The notes under the pieces are model-generated. The model searched no databases. It was not told the origin of the DNA and saw nothing but the letters and a program-made list of their open reading frames with translations. Made by a program: the position numbers and the translations under genes. This document shows positions 36,801 to 48,608 of a DNA stretch of 64,000 bases, in pieces. How positions within the stretch are numbered: the first letter of the stretch is position 1; each line of letters begins with the position of its first letter. This DNA is from Balamuthia mandrillaris (taxonomy: Eukaryota; Discosea; Longamoebia; Balamuthiidae): positions 20,405 through 84,404 of the forward strand of contig JAVKOQ010000227.1 of NCBI GenBank assembly GCA_031835245.1, in the 5' to 3' direction.

Positions 36801-38156
36801 TTCTTGCCACCCGCCTCGGCGCCGCCGTTTGCGTCTTTCCATGTTATTTGACTGGGGAGCGCTGACCCTCAAAAGGTTTGTTAGAAACGTGGAGAAGCCT
36901 GGACAGTGGCAACTTTGAGCAAATATAGCCTATCAGTCATAAGGGAATGAGTAATGGTTTTGAATAAACATGCCGAAAAGGAAAAAATCGTAATGTAAAG
37001 AGCATCACACCATGTTAATGCTATTAGAAGAGAACAGCACGTCGCGCCCCCTTATCAACGGCTAGATTGATTGAAGAGAAATGAGCTCACCACAGAGACA
37101 TTAAAATGTGGGGCTGGATATAAAGATAGTTACAGTGCTAATGGTGCCTGGGTCGTTTTGTAGCTGTAAAGCGACAGGAATGTCTGATGAATAGGCCTTC
37201 ACGGCTAGGTACGTCAACAATGAAACTGGTCAAAGCACGGTTAACATTACTTTAAAATTAGGGGAAAACATAAAATCAAAAAGGAAAGGGAGAATGTCAC
37301 CTTGGTCGGTGGATCCATCAGCAGAGGAACCGCTGAAAATATAGCAATATTCTGCATCAGAAAGCATTGCTCTCTTCAAGTCGGAATCACTCTGAAAGGG
37401 CGGTAAGAAACTTGAATCAATAATTTAGAATAACTACGGCGTACAGTGGGTGAGCCCTGCAGGTAAAACAAGCGGTGCTTATACTTTGACTTTTTAAGAA
37501 GCACTTCCATGTCAGGACTTGGTTTGTTTGACGTTAAGATAACAGCTTGCATGACGTTGGCAGAAGGATTAAGTTCCTTTTATCACAACTGCCAACTTAG
37601 AAAGCGAGACAATTAAAGAATAACATGTGCAAAGAGATTACCGACCTCATTGAATAACTCCTCGACAGTTTCAATATCAGGCTCCTGACCCAGAAACACA
37701 ACGTGGAGAGGAGGACGGAACCAGCGCTTGGTGTATACGCGAAGGAAGTAGTCCTTGCTTTGCGCCATTACATTGAAGAACTTTGCCAGTTGGTAAGGCA
37801 GAAGAATGTAGGATAAAATAATGAGCACCACAACAGCCATCTTGCCTTGATCTGTAACCGGGGTTATGTCACCATAGCCTACAGTGCTGTACGTCTTTTC
37901 AAAAAGTAACTATACAAGCCAAATACGTGGATAGCAACACAAAAAGGGGATGGCACGTACGACAACGATGTACCATAATACAATATGAAAGTCCAATTGA
38001 AAACCATCCCATAATTCCTCTATCAATTGCACCAGTGCTGTACTGATAAATACAAGACTCAGCATCATTATTGCTATCTTGAGTGCTTGTCGTGTAACAA
38101 CTGGGGTGAAAAAGCCGTCAGCACCAAATTGTAAGACAAAAGCACTGAGCGTAGAG

Positions 38157-38218
<62 letters not shown>

Positions 38219-38445
38219 GAGGGTGGTTAACACACGATCTTTGAAAAGATAAGCAGCCCGGACTGTCCGAACGACTCGTAATGCCCTCAGCATTCTTAAC
38301 GGAGTAAATCGAACGCTCGTATTATCAGCATATGACCACGTGATCAACGAAACATAGACCGGAAGAACCGTAAGAAAATCTATGATCGACATCAGGCCAA
38401 AGAAATGCTTCACTCTAAGGCGATAACGGTTATAAGAAATATCAG

Positions 38446-38482
<37 letters not shown>

Positions 38483-38993
38483 CTTGTTGCGGGCTATATA
38501 CATGAAAATGGCGTAATCAATTGTAAAGCAGGTAGTCATAGCGACGTCCAACATGAACAGCCACAAAGGGATCGTCTCATAGTAGGTGGTCGCGGCATAA
38601 TGTATCAGGGACAAGAAGGTGATTACCAATTGAAACAAGTTCTAAGAAGGATTATGCAGAACGTAAGTCAGTTAATATTCTTTCTTTTAGCTATTGATGA
38701 TTAAAACAAGTCACCCAAATATGAGAGAAAACAGTTTCATTCATGAGATATCTTAGCTTCTTCCTGAAACGATGCTCTTTGATCCAAAATGAAGCGGTCT
38801 TCTTCATAAAGGGCAGGTAACATGGCGTCCGTTTGACACACCAGAGTAAACAGAATAGAAGAGGAACAGCCACCAATGGTATTCCCAACACTATCCAAAT
38901 GATCATTGTGTCCTCCCAAAAGTTGTCGAAGGGATCATCATTGTCATTCGCCCTATATGCTGTTATAGGTGGAGGAGGAGGTGGGGCTGCCAT
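33892..38993 (-). CDS. Slo/BK-type Ca2+-gated potassium channel
   Basis: Large-conductance K+ channel alpha subunit. Nineteen exons: 38993-38715, 38641-38484, 38414-38232, 38144-37961, 37909-37646, 37576-37445, 37391-37301, 37225-37134, 37061-37011, 36929-36794, 36682-36600, 36525-35899, 35795-35705, 35651-35531, 35428-35076, 34972-34806, 34730-34655, 34593-34345, 34274-33892; 1239 aa, every phase consistent. Extra N-terminal segment S0 (about 29-52) typical of Slo; S1-S3; S4 with spaced arginines (PLRMLRALRVVRTVRAAY); selectivity filter TVGYGD at 277-282; S6. RCK1 starts HVVFLGQEPD, with AIFAQSCHCPGFSTFLTNLL matching the conserved Slo helix. RCK2 starts FENHVLLIG, followed by LVLGLRGRN and later GPFAAGRLYTPS. 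The Asp string of the Slo1 calcium bowl, normally just before PFACG, is absent. The linker exon 35795-35705 is the least certain. Confidence 0.92.
34629..34648. repeat. (AG)n microsatellite, Slo intron 17
   Basis: AG run directly inside the 5' end of a 61-bp intron; CT on the sense strand. Confidence 0.85.
38158..38213. repeat. (AG)n microsatellite, Slo intron 3
   Basis: More than 25 AG units ending about 14 bp upstream (sense direction) of exon 4; CT on the sense strand, in the position of the polypyrimidine tract. Confidence 0.95.
38449..38479. repeat. (AG)n microsatellite, Slo intron 2
   Basis: AG run between exons 2 and 3; CT on the sense strand. Confidence 0.9.
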
Positions 38994-40100
38994 ACTAGTT
39001 CTTCACTGTCAAACAACAAACTAAAATACCAACACCAAAAGGACAGTACTCCGAATCCTTAAAAGTTTGGTTTCTTCAACCGTCAACGCTTTAAAATAGT
39101 ATTGAATAGCTCATTCAGATTTAACCGTACCGTCAACCATTTTGAGCTGAAACAACTGCAGCAGCAGCGAGCTGGATCTGCGTTTCAAAGCTGCCAACAG
39201 TCGCGTTGTCCTTTTAAGGGAGGTGAATTCCGAGTGAAGCGCCAATCGGCGGCGTCCACTCGGCCTTCCTCTACCTCTGCCTACCTTACCGATCTTAGCC
39301 AATGCAAGCAAACGAAACATAAAACTTTCTATTTACCAAGGCAGCGGTCTCACATCAAAGGTGTTTCCATAGTTTCAAGTGTAGACATAGCAACATACAA
39401 CAAGGTTCACCAGAAAATAATTACCATGGTAACAGGTTTTTTAGAGTTTGGATAAATGTCGACTTTTCCTTTTTTAAAAAAATCAGTTTGGTCTACAAAA
39501 AAAAAAAGAACAAAAGGAAGAGCAGAAGAACACGCTGATCGTTGTTAGTCACAAGTTTTTGCACAGGCGCATGATCTTGGTGAAAAGATTGGTATGTGAT
39601 ACACGAATTATTTTCATTCAGTTTTTTGTTCACCAACAGTGTTCCCAATTGTACCTGTTTGGTTCAAGATTTAATTGGCACCTCTCTCCCTTTTGTTGTG
39701 GCTGCAAAACTATGGTGACAGACCAGGACAGTTTTTGCCCGTTTCCCAGCTTCCCTTTATATATAAAAAACCTTTACCTAAATTTTTAGGAGGTCCAATT
39801 TCTACAAAAGCATGAACCCATAAGCCATTCACTAATTAGAAATTATCCAATTTCTACATGAGGGGCTACCCTTATTTTTTTTCCTGCAAGTGCAGCGTTA
39901 TCCCCCTGGCACAAAACTTGGTTAGCTCCCTTGGTGTTGTCAGCAAACTGAAACGACGGCGGAGCAGGACAGTTCCTTCAAAGCGAAAAAGAAAAAAACA
40001 TTTACAATACCACTTTAAAGGGAAGGAGAAAGAGAGCAGAGAGCAGAGAGCAGAGAGCAGAGAGCAGAGGGAGCGTAACGAGTTGGCTAACGATAGATAA
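38994..40100. other. 1.1-kb intergenic region
   Basis: No convincing gene on either strand; open frames are short and lack codon or motif signal. Upstream of the Slo start it should hold that promoter. A short AGAGAGC array lies at 40034-40070. Confidence 0.5.
40034..40070. repeat. Short AGAGAGC minisatellite
   Basis: Five copies of the same 7-bp unit that fills LAMTOR3 intron 4, in the same orientation, here in intergenic DNA. Confidence 0.9.
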
Positions 40101-40517
40101 TCATATCAAGGAAATAAACTTTTGCAGCTGTTCAGGAGGCACTCGCACGTTGAGGTCTTGCAACAGCCAGTTTTGCTGTTTGAGGAACCGCCACTCTGCC
40201 ATTTCTGTTTTGACTGTCAAAATGCCATCAGAGCTGATGGCCGCGTTCTTTCCCTCCAAGCTCGATCCAAACAGAGTCGCCTCTGCGATTTTGTACCGCA
40301 CAGTGGTCACCCCGACGTTGTTCTCAAGAAGAAAAGTGGCCCTGAGCGTCGTCTCCTTGGTGACGGGCACTGGAGGGAGGTCCGACGTGAAGAGTGATAC
40401 TTTGGGCGGAGAAGAGGAGAGGTCCTTGGTGAGCTTTATCGCGAAAAAAGAGTGTGAGCCGTTATCATCCACCGTCAATATTCCGTTCCAGAAAAAGGAG
40501 GGCGTGTTGCTTTCCAT
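40101..40517 (-). CDS. Hypothetical protein, 138 aa
   Basis: Not recognised. Single open exon from ATG 40517 (MESNTPSFFWNGILTVDDNG). Predominantly alternating hydrophobic/polar strands, with two similar GILTV segments about 95 residues apart, suggesting a small beta-sandwich; no signal peptide, membrane segment or Cys pairs. The stop is at 40101. It lies 117 bp downstream of PCMT on the same strand. Longer in-frame extension upstream of 40517 overlaps the PCMT end and lacks protein character. No function proposed. Confidence 0.55.
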   Translation of the reverse strand: MESNTPSFFWNGILTVDDNGSHSFFAIKLTKDLSSSPPKVSLFTSDLPPVPVTKETTLRATFLLENNVGVTTVRYKIAEATLFGSSLEGKNAAISSDGILTVKTEMAEWRFLKQQNWLLQDLNVRVPPEQLQKFISLI

Positions 40518-40633
40518 CTGTTCTCTTTTGTTCTTTTTTTCTCTCTTTGGTTTATTTGACGACAGATAGGTTCGTGACGACACGTTATAAACAAGCTCCT
40601 CCCCTCCCCTCCTCCCCCTCCGGTGCGCCTCCA

Positions 40634-41211
40634 CTAGTTACTTTCTTTCACCAAAGGGACGTACCGCACTCCCATTATCTTTTTGGTGGTTACGTTGCCG
40701 TTTTTATCCTTGTCCACTTGCAATAGCGTTTGCTCAGACTCTCCCACTGGAATCACCAATCTTCCTCCTTTGAACGATGTGCCCATTTAGTCATCAAATG
40801 AGAGAGGAGAGGGAGAAACAAGTTACCGTTTTTAAGTTGTTGAACAAGAGCTTCAGGAAGCGTGGCAGCAGCAGCGCCCACATGTATACAATCAAAAGGA
40901 GCATCAGCAGGCTCGCCCGTCCATCCATCACCTTCCTTAAGGTCCACCCTCCCTGACTCCAAAAACAGAGGACAATCCTTCTTCAGGTTCTTTGTGCTCC
41001 ACCGAACCAAATGGCCGAGTCGGTCAATGCCAATGACCTTTCCTGTCTCACCAACCATGTGTCCCAAGCATGCACAAAGATAGCCACTGCCTGAACCCAC
41101 GTCTAATACTTTTGCACTTTGAAAATGATATATCAGCCTTTTGCCTTCGAGAGGGAGAGAAAACAGAATACGAAGAGAACAAGACGAGAAAGAAAAAAGA
41201 GTGAGAGAAAG

Positions 41212-41253
<42 letters not shown>

Positions 41254-41731
41254 AAGGAAGCATTACCCAGGAACAGCATAGTCTTTGAGAAGCTCGAGAC
41301 ACATAGAGTGCATGTGTGGCGCTGAGATAGTTTGACCTGCAAATACGTATCAATACAACGTCGTACAAAAAAACATCGTGAGATAGAATGAGGTTACAAA
41401 CAAACCTGAGCCAATGCTATGAGGACGATCGAGGTAGGCCTCCTCAGGACTGGCTGCAAAGTGGCCTCTGTCCACAGCTCTCATGGCCCGCTCCACTACC
41501 TCTGATTGTACAATTCCATACTCTATGGCGCAACAGAGAACACAACAGCAACGACAACAAAAATACATTATTGCGGTTGACTTTTTTTTTTTTGCAAACA
41601 AAACAAAAAAAAAGAAGAAAAGAAAGACCGAAGTGAGGCCACCACGACCGAGCGGTTTCTTTTTTCAAACCTTTCAGTCGGTCAATGAGTTCATCGTTGG
41701 AGGTCCCTTCTGCCCTGTATGAATACTCCAT
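40634..41731 (-). CDS. PCMT1: Protein-L-isoaspartate O-methyltransferase
   Basis: AdoMet-dependent enzyme that methylates isoaspartyl residues in aged proteins to start their repair; cytosolic. Five exons: 41731-41671, 41522-41406, 41336-41267, 41116-40827, 40767-40634; 223 aa against 227 in human. Sequence follows the family end to end: ELIDRLK at the N-terminus, DRPHSIGSGQTISAPHMH, the AdoMet-binding VLDVGSGSGYL, GKVIGIDR, IHVGAAAATLPEALVQQL, and GRLVIPVG then MGVRYVPL at the end. Introns 1 and 2 have GTTTGA and GTTTGT donors; two acceptors are AAAG. Confidence 0.96.
41213..41250. repeat. (AG)n microsatellite, PCMT intron 3
   Basis: About 18 AG units; CT on the sense strand. Confidence 0.93.
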
Positions 41732-41990
41732 CCACCGTTGTTGTCTTTCCTCTAGAGGACCTTTTTGTATGTAAGCTGCTGCTGCTTGCTGCTACTGCTC
41801 GTACTCTTTTCTCTCTCTTGTGTGTTTTTTGTTCTATTTACAAAATAAAATAAATTTATTTTGTTGTTTGTTTCTAATAGGATAATAGCTGCATATACCC
41901 CTTGGGTAGAGGAGGAGGAGGAGGACGGGCAAGGAGGACGCCTTCCTCTCTGCCTCGCTTTTGCCTCTACATGTGATCCTGGACAGAGAC

Positions 41991-44860
41991 ATGATGCGAA
42001 ATCAACGCTTGCACGCCACGCCGCGGCCCTCTTCTTATTCCTCTTGTGGACCATCAGCACCATTCTGTCTTGTTTTTGTGATGGTGTGTTTTACTTTTGC
42101 ATTGGTCCCGTTTTGTCTGGACAGGCAAACTTCTTTGTTTCCCTCAACTAGCCAGTCTGTCGCGTTTGCCACTAGCAGTGTTCCTATGAAAGAGCTCTGC
42201 CGGGAACAGTTCGATTCTTCTTCTGCTTTTTCTGTGTCTTCTTTCTTGTTCTTGTTCTTGTTCTTGTTCTTGTTCTTCTTCTTCTTCTTCTTCTTCTTCT
42301 TCTTCTTCTTCATGTTCTTGTTCTTGTTCTTGTTCTTGTTCTTCTTTTTGTTCTTCTCCTGCTTCTTCTTCCTCCTCCTCGTTTCCCATTGGTTGCTAAC
42401 AATAACAACGCAGCTGCCCCCAGATTGCTGTAACAGAAACGGAAGTTGAATGCGACTGTGATACTGACACTAAAGGCCATGAAAGAGACCAGCGGCGTGC
42501 TGCCTTGTCTGCCGCTGCTAATAGAGCTTCTATTCCTGGCATGAAGTATCATGTAAAAGAAGAAAACGAGATAGTGGCAGTGCTATGGGACAGTCAATGG
42601 GGTAATCCATTCTACTGGGGCGCTGGAGATGTACTTACCTGCTTTTGCACATTCGCTTTGTTGCTATTCTCTTCGTTCTTGTTGACAGGGGTTTATTTTT
42701 ACAACGGTAAGGTGGTGCCAATGCCAAACTATGCAGGCTACGTTATTCAAAAGACGCAATGCCCTATCAAGTGCACGTTCACCATGGAGCGAAGCATGAT
42801 CACCATTGCGGATGTTGTCCTCTTCGATCCATGCATGTGGGGCACGGACAGCGAGTGGAAGGAACGACCACCGTTCCTCCCGGAGAAGAGAGAGGGGCAG
42901 AGCTGGGTATGGTATGCCTACGAGCAAGAACATTACTTTAGGTTGTTGGGCAGTCAACCTTACTTGCAACTGTTTGACCACAACATGACCTACTCGCAAC
43001 ATTCATTCGTGCAAATAACGTTCATGTGTGCATGGGGCTCTAAAGAGTTTGAGCATCTGCGACTACCGCCGCCTCCAAAATCCTCTGACTTAAAGGTTGT
43101 TTGTTTGTTATTGTTTTTGTTATTGTTTTGTTTTTGCTTTTTCGTTTTTTTGTTTACTGGTAAGTGCATCAACATGAGTAGGTGGCTTTCATTGCGAGTA
43201 ATTGTGCATCGGGTGGAGCTGCAGAAAGGACTGTATTTGTCAAAGAGTTAATGAAATACATTCCAGTTGACAGGTAAGGTCTGCTCTCTCTCTTTGCGTT
43301 TAGCTAAAGACCACTCACTGATTAAATATGAACCCGCTGCAGTTTTGGTCTCTGTCTGCACAACAAAGACCTTCCTGAAGGTAAAGGCTGGCATACTTCT
43401 TTCGGACAAATGATGGACATAAAGATGGATACCATTGCCAAATACAAATTCTTCCTGGCCTTTGAGAACACGGACCAAGTAGAGGACTATGTCACAGAGA
43501 AGGTCATGAATGCGTTATTGGCAGGCACCCTTCCAGTCTACCGTGGAGCTCCCAACAGTACGTATAGTTGCACTGTCCTATTCCTTATTTGAAGCTTTGT
43601 TGCAAAACAAAAAAAAGTTGAGGATTGGTTGCCTGGAGAACATTCCGTCATCAATATGAAAGACTTTGCGTCAGCGAAAGACCTGGCGGATTACTTGCAT
43701 TTCCTTGACGAACATCCTGAAGAATATGACAAGTATTTTGAATGGAAGAAGAAGCCGTTTCGTCCTGGCTTTGAGGATCTCTTAGCAGGATGTGTATTCT
43801 ACGCCGAGTGTCGGTTATGTCAAGCCGTACGAGCCCTGCAACAACAATCGAACGTTCCTCGTCTACAAGGTAAGGTCTTACTTTTTAAAACAGGGTCCCC
43901 GTTCTTCAATCAAACACTGAATGGCAATGCCTAGCAAGCAACCTACCTGAAGGAGAGGTGGATGCGTATGCGCTAGAGTTCAACACCATCGATAATCGAC
44001 TACACCTGACAGATGATTCCGTGGTGGTGCCTCACTCTACATCCCTTGACCTGACCAACAATTATACATTGATGGCTTGGATCAACCTGGGAATGATCGG
44101 TGATGGGCGTATCATCGACAAAGCTCGTGCTGGCGACATCGATGGCTACGAGTTTGATGTACTTAAGGCTGGTGGGGGCACTGGTGTCTTGCGATTATGT
44201 GCTGGTAAGCGTACAAACATTCTTACTTCTGTTCAGCTTTGTTTTTACAACCAGCTCCTAATGATCCCCTATAGCTCAATCTTGTTTCTTAGGGAGCAGA
44301 CATTTATCCAAAGGGTTATGGTATCACGTTGCGGTTACGTTCCAACACGAGCTCAACCTAAGCTCCGTTCGCTTCTACGTGAACGGGCAGCAAGACCCCA
44401 AAATAGGTGCGCCCCAACACGCCACCACCTCCAACAGCCACGCCGTCCGCTTCGCCGGCGCCTCTGTCGGAGCCACCGCCTATCGCCCCGTTCACAAGTC
44501 GGGCACATTCACAGGACTGCTGGACGACCTCTCCATTTGGAACAGGTAAGTAATATTTCGTAAACACGGCACCTAGCAGATGCAGCATCCGCCCCAACAT
44601 TCGTATTGTGAGGTTACTCACTGATGTGTGATTTTTAATACAGATGTCTCGCTGAGAAAGAAATCCGTGAAAGCATGTTTAAACGGCTGACTGGGCGGGA
44701 GGAGGGTTTGGCTGGCTATTGGGGTTTGAACGAAGGATCAGGACATAGGGTGAGGGATCTCTCCCCGTTTCGGAATCATGGGAGGGTGGTGGGCTCGCCA
44801 AGGTGGCTTCCTGCCATCACCAAACCTCTACTGGACATATCGCGCGTGGAGAGGATGTAG
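41991..44860 (+). CDS. GT10 fucosyltransferase fused to a LamG domain
   Basis: Type II Golgi glycosyltransferase of the alpha-1,3-fucosyltransferase family with a C-terminal lectin-like module. Nine exons: 41991-42233, 42424-42601, 42689-43095, 43182-43273, 43343-43557, 43618-43869, 43935-44204, 44293-44545, 44644-44860; 708 aa. A signal anchor (APFCLVFVMVCFTFALVPF) lies at about 34-52. GT10 motifs: VAFIASNC, then KYKFFLAFEN with DYVTEKVMNAL, and VYRGAPNIEDWLPGEHSVI across an intron. The LamG/concanavalin-like domain (about 465-650) shows LTNNYTLMAWINL, GLWYHVAVTFQ, VRFYVNG and LLDDLSIWNR. Exon 1 and its donor (S then GTGTCT) are the least certain. A hydrophobic stretch in the unspliced frame at about 42630-42690 is removed by intron 2. 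Confidence 0.85.
42240..42372. repeat. (TTCTTG)n/(TTC)n repeat, GT10 intron 1
   Basis: Hexamer and trimer pyrimidine-rich repeats in the proposed first intron, pyrimidines on the sense strand; antisense gives a false Glu-rich frame. Confidence 0.9.
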
Positions 44861-45020
44861 ATAAATTTGGTGGTTTTACTTGTGGTTTACTGTTTGAACA
44901 TTGCGTTGGTTGCAAACAAAAAAACAAACAACAAACAAACAAACAACAAAAACTCACTCCGGAGGAAGAAGTGGAGGAAGGAACAAAAAAATAATAAACA
45001 AAAGGAGCAGAGAATGATTT

Positions 45021-48000
45021 TCAAGAGACAACGTCCAGCTCTTCGTCATTGGGGGTTGGTGTTTGTGGCTTGGCCTCGCTCTTCCGGTCAGCAGGGAGGC
45101 TTTCTTCCGTCGCCAACGAATGCTCCTTTTCTCCTTCCGAGGAGGACATGCTTCTAGAGTTGTCTGAAAGAGACGCTTCTTTCTTGATGGAAGAGGAGAG
45201 GAGCGAAGAAAGTGATGGCAAAGAAGAAGGAAAAGTTGGTGCGGAAGGAGAGAACGAGATCGGCGTTGAAGGAAGAGGCTTGCCTTTGGTTTTTGAGATA
45301 GCAGAAAGGGAATTGGTGTCAGGGGAGAGCTTTTGGGAAGGGGTAGGATCGGCGGAAGGTTTGAAAGAGGAAAAGGAAGGGCCAGAAGAAGATGAAGATT
45401 GGAGGTGCTTCACTAGAACATGCATTTGGTCGGAAACTTTTGTATGAGGTACTGAATCAAGAACCCTTGCATTTTGTCCGTTTCTATCCTCAGCAAACTC
45501 TGTGGCCTCTTTGAAGATTGGACGAAGCGTGACCACTGAGTCTTCAGTGGCAATGAACGAAGAAGACTTAATCGGGGCAACCACATTTGTATCAGAAGAA
45601 GGAGTAGAGTTATCCCCCAAAATGAAATCGGATATACCGGACGACGATGAAGATAGAGAGCTGCTTCCAGCACTTCGTTTGAGAGGCGATGGTAATACAG
45701 GAGCGGAAGGAGAGGATGGCGAGCCTTTAGGTGAAGAGGAAACCTTGGAGGAATCCATATCCCGCTTAATGTTGCTCGTTTTGGGTTTGGCATTTCGTTT
45801 TGTGACGGTGGCAGTTGAGGAGGACGCAGAAGTTGTGCCTGGCGCACTGGTTGAAGGAAGTAAGGTGGGAAGGTGAGAAAGGCTTTTGACATGGGAGCTC
45901 ATTTTCTTCCTGAGGGTCTCTCGTATCTGGGCTTGAAGCAGGTTGGGAGCCAAGGTTTGTTGGCCTGGTTTTGATTTGGTACTGTTGTTTGCGTTGTTGG
46001 GCAGACTTTTGGAGGCGGATGGAGACTTGGTGGAGGCAGCGATAGTGCTGGCTGTGGTACCAGCCGTGACAGGAGGAGGCATTACGGAGGAAAACGTGAA
46101 GGAGGAAGAGGGGGATGCTAGAGGAAGACCTTGTCGTGAGGCGAGAGATGAGGTCTGAGTGCTTCTGGCTGCGTTTAATGTCAGATGAGGAGGAAGGTTT
46201 GCAGAGTTGGTGATGGCTGTTGCAGTAGTAGTGGCACTGGCTGGATTAAAAGCTGGATTAAGAACGGGGGCACGAAGGCTCGCAGCTTGTACTCGCTGCT
46301 GTTGTACGGACTGCTGGAGTTGTTGCTGTTGCATTTGCTGGAGATAACTTAGTTGTTGGGGGGTAAGTACACGCGGTGCAGAAGACAATTGGGCTGCTAA
46401 TGCTGCCATTTGTGCTGGTTGCTATTGTTGGAGAGGTAAAAGTGAGACAGAGATTTCGTAAAGACATTAATGAACGCACCAGTTGAGCAGCAGTCTGTTG
46501 TAAAGCAGCAAGCTGCGACTGAAAAGACAGTTGAAGTTGGTGCTGGAAAAGAGAAGGCATGGCGGTAGTCGTAGGAGTTCGTGCGGAAGTTGGTTGTTGG
46601 GTGTTGGAGAATGGAATGGAGAATTTGGGTATCGCGTTGAACGGATTCATGGCTGATTGAGAACCTGCCTGCGAAGGAGAGGATCCCTGAAGTGTCATTG
46701 CAGAGGTTGTTGTAAGTGGAGTCTGAATAGTTGGTAACATCGCACGTTGACCTGCTGTTAACGCCGAGACTTGTGACGTTGGCCCAGAAAAACCTTTTGA
46801 GGGAGTTGTGGTTGTGCTGCTTGTAAGTTTGTTATTATTGTTAGTAGAAGGAGATGTTCGCTTTGGGGTTTGTTGGGAGCTAAGTGTAGGTTGAGTTTTC
46901 TGTTGTTGTTGTTGTTGCTGGCGTGGCTGAAGGTAAGACTGGGTAGCAGAGGAACCAATATCAGAAGAAGCAGAGCCACGAGCCTTGTTGTTATGCTTTT
47001 CGGAGCGTTCCTTCAACTGCCGGGCCTCAAAGGTGGGATCCAAGGCAAATGGAAGCAGAGCCTGTTGCTGCGAATCTGTAGTGCCCGTGTTTTTGAGCTG
47101 ACAAAGCATGGCGTGTCGTTGTTGGTAGAATATGTAGTAAGCGGTGGCCACGTGAGTGGCGCATCTCTTCCATGTTCGTTGCGCTTGGGGCAAGGCAGCC
47201 ATATCGCTTATTGCTGGGCCAGTAACTACCACCGGCACGACGTTATTGCCACTGTTGTTGTTATTGTTGAGTCCCTCCGTATTTTTGGTTGCAGCGGCTA
47301 CACCTGGGGCGGTCAGTCCAATGGATGGTTGAGAGAGCACCTGCTCCGATGAGAGGCCCTTGGTATAACGAGGATCAGTGATCATAGTTGGTCCCCCTGC
47401 TGCCTGTTTCTGCTGAGGTATTTGAAAAGGCACCGCCACAGAGGAACGGATTGGGCTAGGAGAGCCTTGTTGCATGTGTAGGTTGCGCTGAACAACAAGG
47501 GGAAGCACCGATGGATGACCTAATGAAGAATGGTTGCTGGGGAGTGGTTCTGTTTTGGAATGGCAGCGAAAGAAAGAATTAACATCAAGAAAACTTAGAA
47601 GTACTGCCATAACTACAAGTAACAAAGGTACCTGAACCATCGTTTTCGGTAAGGTCAAGAACTCTTTTGGTATTTACGACACTCGCAGGTTGTGACTTGT
47701 CTACAATCACGTTTGCAGCTGTTGAATGAATTTGCCATGTTGAGTTGCCAAAAATATTCAAGAGTAATAACGATGCGTACCGTTTCGTTGATATTCTAAA
47801 GCTAACATGCTCTCTGCCAACTTCATAAGTGCCTCCGCTCCAGCTTCCTCTTGGGGTAAACTCTTTGTAGCCCCGATGCCAAGGTCACTCTTGCTCCTCT
47901 TTTTCTTCTGTTTCTTCATTTTCCTTTTGTTTCGTTTGTGCTTTTTGGAGCGAACGGTTTTAGAATTCACACGTGTGTGATGATCCTCTTCCGCTTCATT

Positions 48001-48608
48001 TTCTTCCAACTCAGAAAAAGAGGAATATGAACTCGTAGTACTGTCGCTTGCTTCACTGTCACTGTCGCTGCTCTCACTCGACTTCCTTTTACGTAACTGC
48101 ATTTCCGAAGGAGAGAAAGAAAGAGAGATCAGAAAATAAGATAGCGTTACATATTCGAGCAAAGGAAAGGCACAATCAAAAACAAAACGTTTGAGAGACG
48201 AAAGCAAGCGAAAATAGAGAAGAGCCAAAAATGATAAATAATAAGCCAATAACATATGAAATGGACAAAATTTGAAGTTCGCACCATAACAAGACAAAAG
48301 AAGAAGCAAACGAGAAAGGAACAAGAACGACAGGATACCTTTTTAGGGGTTGAGCCGTGGTCGCTTGCTTCTTGCCCGCGCAGAGAAGAGGGTGAGTGAC
48401 TCTTACGACCCCTCTTCTTGGCACGGGGGTTGTGTCTGGAGGTGAACATTGGCGGAGAGATGGCAGGAGCCTCGGGCGAGAGGCTCGGGCTCTGTTTCCT
48501 CCTTCGCAAGACCATTCCGGTGCCCTCGGACGACGCGGGCGAAGTACCATTGACCTTGAGGGTTTTCCTTCTAGAGGTTCGCTTCGAGTGCCTTGAGGTG
48601 TCTTCCAT
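45021..48608 (-). CDS. Large Ser/Thr/Gln-rich protein, probably nuclear
   Basis: Not recognised. Five exons: 48608-48339, 48096-47781, 47718-47632, 47549-46480, 46421-45021; 1047 aa, phases consistent. N-terminal third has Ser/Lys/Arg patches and a strong basic cluster (KKHKRNKRKMKKQKKKRSK), then helix EAGAEALMKLAESMLALEYQ. The middle has NNNNN and poly-Gln runs with one more ordered helix (RTWKRCATHVATAYYIFYQQ). The C-terminal half is almost all Ser/Thr/Pro, opening with a Met/Ala/Gln helix and QQMQQQQLQQSVQQQ. The look is that of a disordered transcriptional or chromatin cofactor; an AF4/FMR2-type C-terminal homology region was considered but not supported. Confidence 0.7.

Noticed and set aside
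38994-40100. Gene in the 1.1-kb gap (ORF at 39102-39455)
   Set aside because: No motif, no convincing start context or splice partners; composition like surrounding noncoding DNA.
42035-42389. Minus-strand Glu/Gln-rich ORFs
   Set aside because: Antisense of the TTCTTG repeat in the fucosyltransferase intron.
42601-42690. Hydrophobic segment as a second membrane helix in the fucosyltransferase
   Set aside because: It lies in a GTAATC...GACAG segment whose removal keeps frame and restores the enzyme sequence; only the N-terminal anchor is kept.
45021-48608. AF4/FMR2 C-terminal homology domain in the Ser/Thr/Gln-rich protein
   Set aside because: Only vague similarity of two helices; spacing and key residues do not match.
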